Shown here: positions 62,785 to 64,000 of the stretch, one piece after another
How positions within the stretch are numbered: the stretch's first letter is position 1
Layout of the letters: every line of letters begins with the position of its first letter
DNA from: Sphingobacteriia bacterium
GTDB taxonomy: Bacteria > Bacteroidota > Bacteroidia > Bacteroidales > UBA7960
Direction of reading: 5' to 3'
NCBI GenBank assembly: GCA_011390785.1
Contig: JAABRR010000006.1
Coordinates: 1-64,000 of the forward strand
DNA: 64,000 bases
The notes under the pieces: generated by a model
Databases searched by the model: none
What the model was told of the DNA's origin: nothing
What the model saw: only the letters and a program-made list of their open reading frames with translations
Translations under genes and position numbers: made by a program

Positions 62785-64000
62785 TTATTCTAATATTCTC
62801 AGCGGCTCCCCGCCATACTCCGCCCCTACATCTCTGGGTTCGGCAAACCACATCAGCTTGCCATCGGTATTCAGATTTTGGGGTAATTCGTTAGCGTAGG
62901 GATGAATTTCTTTAAACCGGCTTATCAGATGGTTTTTCATTTCATCCAAAACGGATTTATAAGCCAAATCATTGGCCAAATTGTGGGTTTCACGCGGATT
63001 ATTTTCCATATCGTAAAGAAAATGTTGAATGCCCGGTGCCCCAAATCCGGTGGCGTATTCAAGCCCAAGATCGCGTTTGCCGGTCATAAAAACATATTTC
63101 CATTTTTTATCAGCGAGCATTACCAGGTTATCTTCCAAGAATACAGACATAGCATATTGCTTTATATCATCCGTTACGCCTTTGAACAGAGGAACAAAGC
63201 TTTCGCCCTGGGCCGCTTCCATAGGTGGAACTCCCAGAAGGTCGCAAATAGTGGGTGCCAGATCAACTCCTTCAAATAACGCATCGGTAACCATGCCCTG
63301 CGGAATGGTTTTCCCGTTGAAAATTACCGGTATCTGAACCGACTCGGCCCACATGGTATGCTTTTCGAAGCGCTTGTGGTCGTAAAGCAGGTAGCCATTG
63401 TCGCTGATATAAATCACCAAAGTATTGTCTGTCAATCCGAGTTTGTCTATTCCATCCAGTACAATACCAACGTTTTTATCCATATATTCTACACTTGTAT
63501 AATAGGCACCAATGATGCCTCGTCTTTGCTGTTCAGAAAGTCTGCTGAAAATTTCAGGCACCCAGCGGTCATCTTCATCACTTCCTTCAGGTAACGGCAC
63601 ATCATCAGTCCCATAAGTACCATCATATTCAACCGGATAATGGAACGGAGCATGCGGTTCATTAAAGGCTATCCAGGCCAGAAAACGACCATCTTTGTTC
63701 CTTTTCATAAACTGCAATGCTTCATTGGCAAAGAAGGTACCTTGGGAGTATTCGTCAAAAACAGCATGCGGACGATTATCCGAATTCCAGAACCCGGCAG
63801 GATTTTCTTTAGCACCTGCTCTTACATAAAAATCTAATCCTTCGGGCATGGGTGGTTGCTGTTGCTCTCTAAGCCACTGATTATGTACACCATTGGTCAT
63901 AATCGAGTCGAAACCATATTTTGGCCATTCATCATACACCGGGCTCCATATCCAGTCGTTGAAATGCGTTTTTCCGAATAATGCTGTGGCAAAACCCTGG
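62785..64000 (-). CDS. Sulfatase (3), cut by the window end
   Basis: The reading frame runs in from the window edge (QGFATALFGKTHFNDWIW), so the start is outside, and the track's GTG start is internal. Visible sulfatase features are the GKTH motif near the edge, FLAWIAFNEPHAPFHYPVEY, VIYISDNGYLLYDHKRFEKH and the C-terminal WKYVFMTGKRDLGLEY. The active-site Cys/Ser motif would lie outside the window. The length already seen (about 405 residues) suits a choline-sulfatase or heparan-type enzyme of about 480-550 residues. Substrate unknown. Confidence 0.87.
   Translation of the reverse strand, partial: QGFATALFGKTHFNDWIWSPVYDEWPKYGFDSIMTNGVHNQWLREQQQPPMPEGLDFYVRAGAKENPAGFWNSDNRPHAVFDEYSQGTFFANEALQFMKRNKDGRFLAWIAFNEPHAPFHYPVEYDGTYGTDDVPLPEGSDEDDRWVPEIFSRLSEQQRRGIIGAYYTSVEYMDKNVGIVLDGIDKLGLTDNTLVIYISDNGYLLYDHKRFEKHTMWAESVQIPVIFNGKTIPQGMVTDALFEGVDLAPTICDLLGVPPMEAAQGESFVPLFKGVTDDIKQYAMSVFLEDNLVMLADKKWKYVFMTGKRDLGLEYATGFGAPGIQHFLYDMENNPRETHNLANDLAYKSVLDEMKNHLISRFKEIHPYANELPQNLNTDGKLMWFAEPRDVGAEYGGEPLRILE

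Noticed and set aside
63939-63939. GTG start of the third sulfatase
   Set aside because: The same frame continues upstream with sulfatase sequence to the window edge.
1-64000. CRISPR arrays, tRNA and rRNA genes
   Set aside because: No regular direct repeats with spacers and no tRNA- or rRNA-like sequence were recognised by eye; a tRNAscan-type search was not possible.

Overview
The window looks like a chromosomal segment of a marine or sediment-type Bacteroidota, most likely close to Bacteroidales/Marinilabiliales. The evidence is a GH10 xylanase with a type IX secretion C-terminal domain, a TonB-dependent receptor with STN and carboxypeptidase-regulatory-like N-terminal domains next to a DUF4249 lipoprotein, several sulfatases, an ECF sigma factor paired with a membrane-anchored beta-barrel protein, many short lipoboxes, A-rich rather than Shine-Dalgarno start regions, and TAnnTTTG promoter boxes. 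The organism call is inference; no rRNA, tRNA or CRISPR array was seen.

Left part (1-6.7 kb): a partial, frameshifted IS21-type element, then lipoprotein and outer-membrane genes on the minus strand. These are separated by a 138-bp imperfect palindrome that resembles an integron attC site, so they may be captured gene cassettes. Next come an ECF sigma factor and a protein joining an anti-sigma-like N-terminus, one membrane helix and a C-terminal beta-barrel.

6.7-15.3 kb: an LVIVD-repeat lipoprotein, a membrane metallophosphoesterase, a lipid A-type acyltransferase, a YjbQ protein, a long-chain acyl-CoA synthetase, and a tail-to-tail restriction endonuclease-like gene and DNA methyltransferase. 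The methyltransferase has an apparent degenerate internal duplication.

15.6-23.75 kb: a complete trp operon, trpE-trpG-trpD-trpC-trpF-trpB-trpA, followed by a DAHP synthase gene and a terminator. It is preceded by an unannotated 26-codon leader peptide with three consecutive Trp codons and by pause, antiterminator and terminator hairpins, a full classical attenuator.

23.8-36.4 kb: TatD-type hydrolase, gamma-glutamyltransferase, type I pullulanase, CAP-domain lipoprotein, secreted GH10 xylanase, DUF4395 protein, NarL-type response regulator, a decayed cytidylyltransferase/GHMP-kinase fusion gene, MBL-fold hydrolase and CIA30-family protein.

36.4-43.2 kb: a compact minus-strand cluster holding two B12-binding-type radical SAM proteins, a FemAB/BioF2-type acyltransferase, a GNAT protein and a PLP fold-III decarboxylase homologue whose Schiff-base lysine is replaced by methionine. 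A hicBA toxin-antitoxin module sits inside the cluster, and its toxin start codon appears mutated from ATG to ATA. This is the best candidate for an undescribed pathway.

43.4-52.9 kb: a minus-strand surface set of TonB-dependent receptor, DUF4249 lipoprotein, MG2-like secreted protein, unknown secreted protein, GH28-like glycosidase and parallel beta-helix protein. 53.4-59.4 kb: AbgT-family transporter, methyltransferase, exported 1-Cys peroxiredoxin, SnoaL-like lipoprotein and L-lactate dehydrogenase. 59.4 kb to the end: three sulfatases on the minus strand, the last cut by the window edge. A small dispersed element ending in GCAAGAAAAC inverted repeats occurs twice complete and once as a remnant inside the trp operon.
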